A stretch of DNA of 6,468 nt from the NCBI GenBank assembly GCA_017645985.1, contig JAGCNK010000066.1:1-6468 (forward strand), written 5' to 3'. Below the pieces are notes generated by a model. It was not told where the DNA came from. It searched no databases and was given only the letters and a program-made list of their open reading frames with translations. The position numbers and the translations under genes are program-made. Source of the DNA: Bacteroidales bacterium. Its GTDB lineage: Bacteria; Bacteroidota; Bacteroidia; Bacteroidales; UBA3824. Positions within the stretch are counted from its first letter, which is position 1. Each line of letters opens with the position of its first letter. This document shows, in pieces, positions 5,935 through 6,468 of the stretch.

Positions 5935-6468
5935 ATGAAACTTAGCGAACGCTTAAAACAGGATATACGCTACGACGAATCGCTCAATGCGTGTATGAAC
6001 TGCGGTATATGCACGTCGGTATGTCCGGCGGCAGAGTTCTCTGACTACGACCCGCGCATTCTGCTCAATATTGTGCAGACTGGCGACGATGCCGAACTCG
6101 AAAAACTGCTCAAATCAGACTTTATCTGGCTGTGCGGTCAGTGTATGAGTTGCAAAACCCGCTGCCCTCGCAACAATGTGCCAGGACTTATGATTAATGT
6201 GCTCCGCCGCTATTCGCAAGAACTTGGATACTTTACCGAATCTAAGCGCGGTCGTCAGCAATATGCACTCAATAAGGTGCTCAACGGCAACATTCTCGGC
6301 GAAGGATACTGCATCATACCCGAATCTGTAAAACCCGATCTTCATCCCGAACAAGGTCCTGTATGGGAATGGATTTATCGCAATCTCCCTGAATTTTACG
6401 ACCGTATGGGCGCTAACCTCCACAAACCCGGAGCAGGCGTGCTTCGCAAAATCGACGACAAAGACCTC
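5935..6468 (+). CDS. HdrC-like 4Fe-4S dicluster protein (3' truncated)
   Basis: The frame is open from ATG 5935 to the window end: 178 residues (MKLSERLKQDIRYDESLNAC...), stop not reached. Two CxxCxxCxxxCP motifs are present: Cys20/23/26/30 and Cys67/70/73/77. This is the ferredoxin-type pair expected to bind two [4Fe-4S] clusters. The NCGICTSVCPA and WLCGQCMSCKTRCPR contexts and the following LINVLRR-like helix resemble subunit C of heterodisulfide reductase. In methanogens HdrC passes electrons to HdrB. Bacterial homologues serve cytoplasmic electron-transfer complexes with HdrA/HdrB-like partners; the natural substrate here is unknown. No signal peptide or membrane segment is seen in the visible part. 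A perfect promoter and a terminator upstream make it the first gene of a new unit; HdrB- or HdrA-like genes may follow outside the window. A general ferredoxin-like oxidoreductase subunit is the main alternative. Confidence 0.88.
   Translation, partial: MKLSERLKQDIRYDESLNACMNCGICTSVCPAAEFSDYDPRILLNIVQTGDDAELEKLLKSDFIWLCGQCMSCKTRCPRNNVPGLMINVLRRYSQELGYFTESKRGRQQYALNKVLNGNILGEGYCIIPESVKPDLHPEQGPVWEWIYRNLPEFYDRMGANLHKPGAGVLRKIDDKDL

Noticed and set aside
6115..6423. Minus-strand frame of 102 residues opposite the iron-sulfur gene
   Set aside because: The plus-strand frame carries two intact CxxCxxCxxxCP motifs and a promoter; the minus frame shows no family pattern.

Overview
The window looks like chromosome from a gut- or oral-type Bacteroidales bacterium (Bacteroides/Prevotella/Muribaculaceae range; the genus cannot be fixed by eye). 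The evidence is the Bacteroidetes-type promoter elements (TTTG, 19 nt, TAnnTTTG), start codons without a clear Shine-Dalgarno, and two giant exported proteins. These combine BspA-like leucine-rich repeats, Listeria/Bacteroides (InlB B-type) repeats, MBG/Ig-like modules and a C-terminal domain resembling the type IX secretion (T9SS) sorting tail.

Layout, all on the + strand. (1) Bases 1-2036 are the 3' part of a large surface-protein gene whose start lies outside the window. It is open in frame from base 3, so the first ATG at 78 is internal. It carries two MBG modules, a third Ig-like module, an InlB-type module, five tandem ~60-residue repeats and a 64-residue C-terminal domain. (2) Bases 2037-2195 hold a strong intrinsic terminator, then a candidate promoter with a GC-rich dyad beside its -7 element. 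(3) Bases 2196-5777 are a complete 1193-residue paralogue with a signal peptide, a long BspA-like region (13 MF..C motifs), a canonical InlB B-type repeat, two Ig-like modules, another InlB-type module, four tandem ~60-residue repeats and the same C-terminal domain. (4) Bases 5778-5934 hold a second, near-identical terminator, an AT-rich 34-bp dyad and a textbook Bacteroidetes promoter. (5) Bases 5935-6468 begin a HdrC-like protein with two CxxCxxCxxxCP iron-sulfur motifs, cut by the window end.

The first two genes are tandem paralogues, each closed by its own terminator. They probably make large repeat-built proteins at the cell surface, plausibly adhesins or host- or matrix-binding proteins; no enzymatic domain is visible. 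The third gene is a separate transcription unit for cytoplasmic redox metabolism and has no evident link to the surface proteins. The most informative signals are evolutionary: the repeat arrays differ by one unit in a way that suggests an in-frame recombination inside the repeats; exact identity between the paralogues runs through the stop codon into the 3' untranslated region; and base composition differs between the BspA half and the repeat half of the second gene. I see no CRISPR array, tRNA, rRNA or insertion sequence, and no convincing new multi-gene system.
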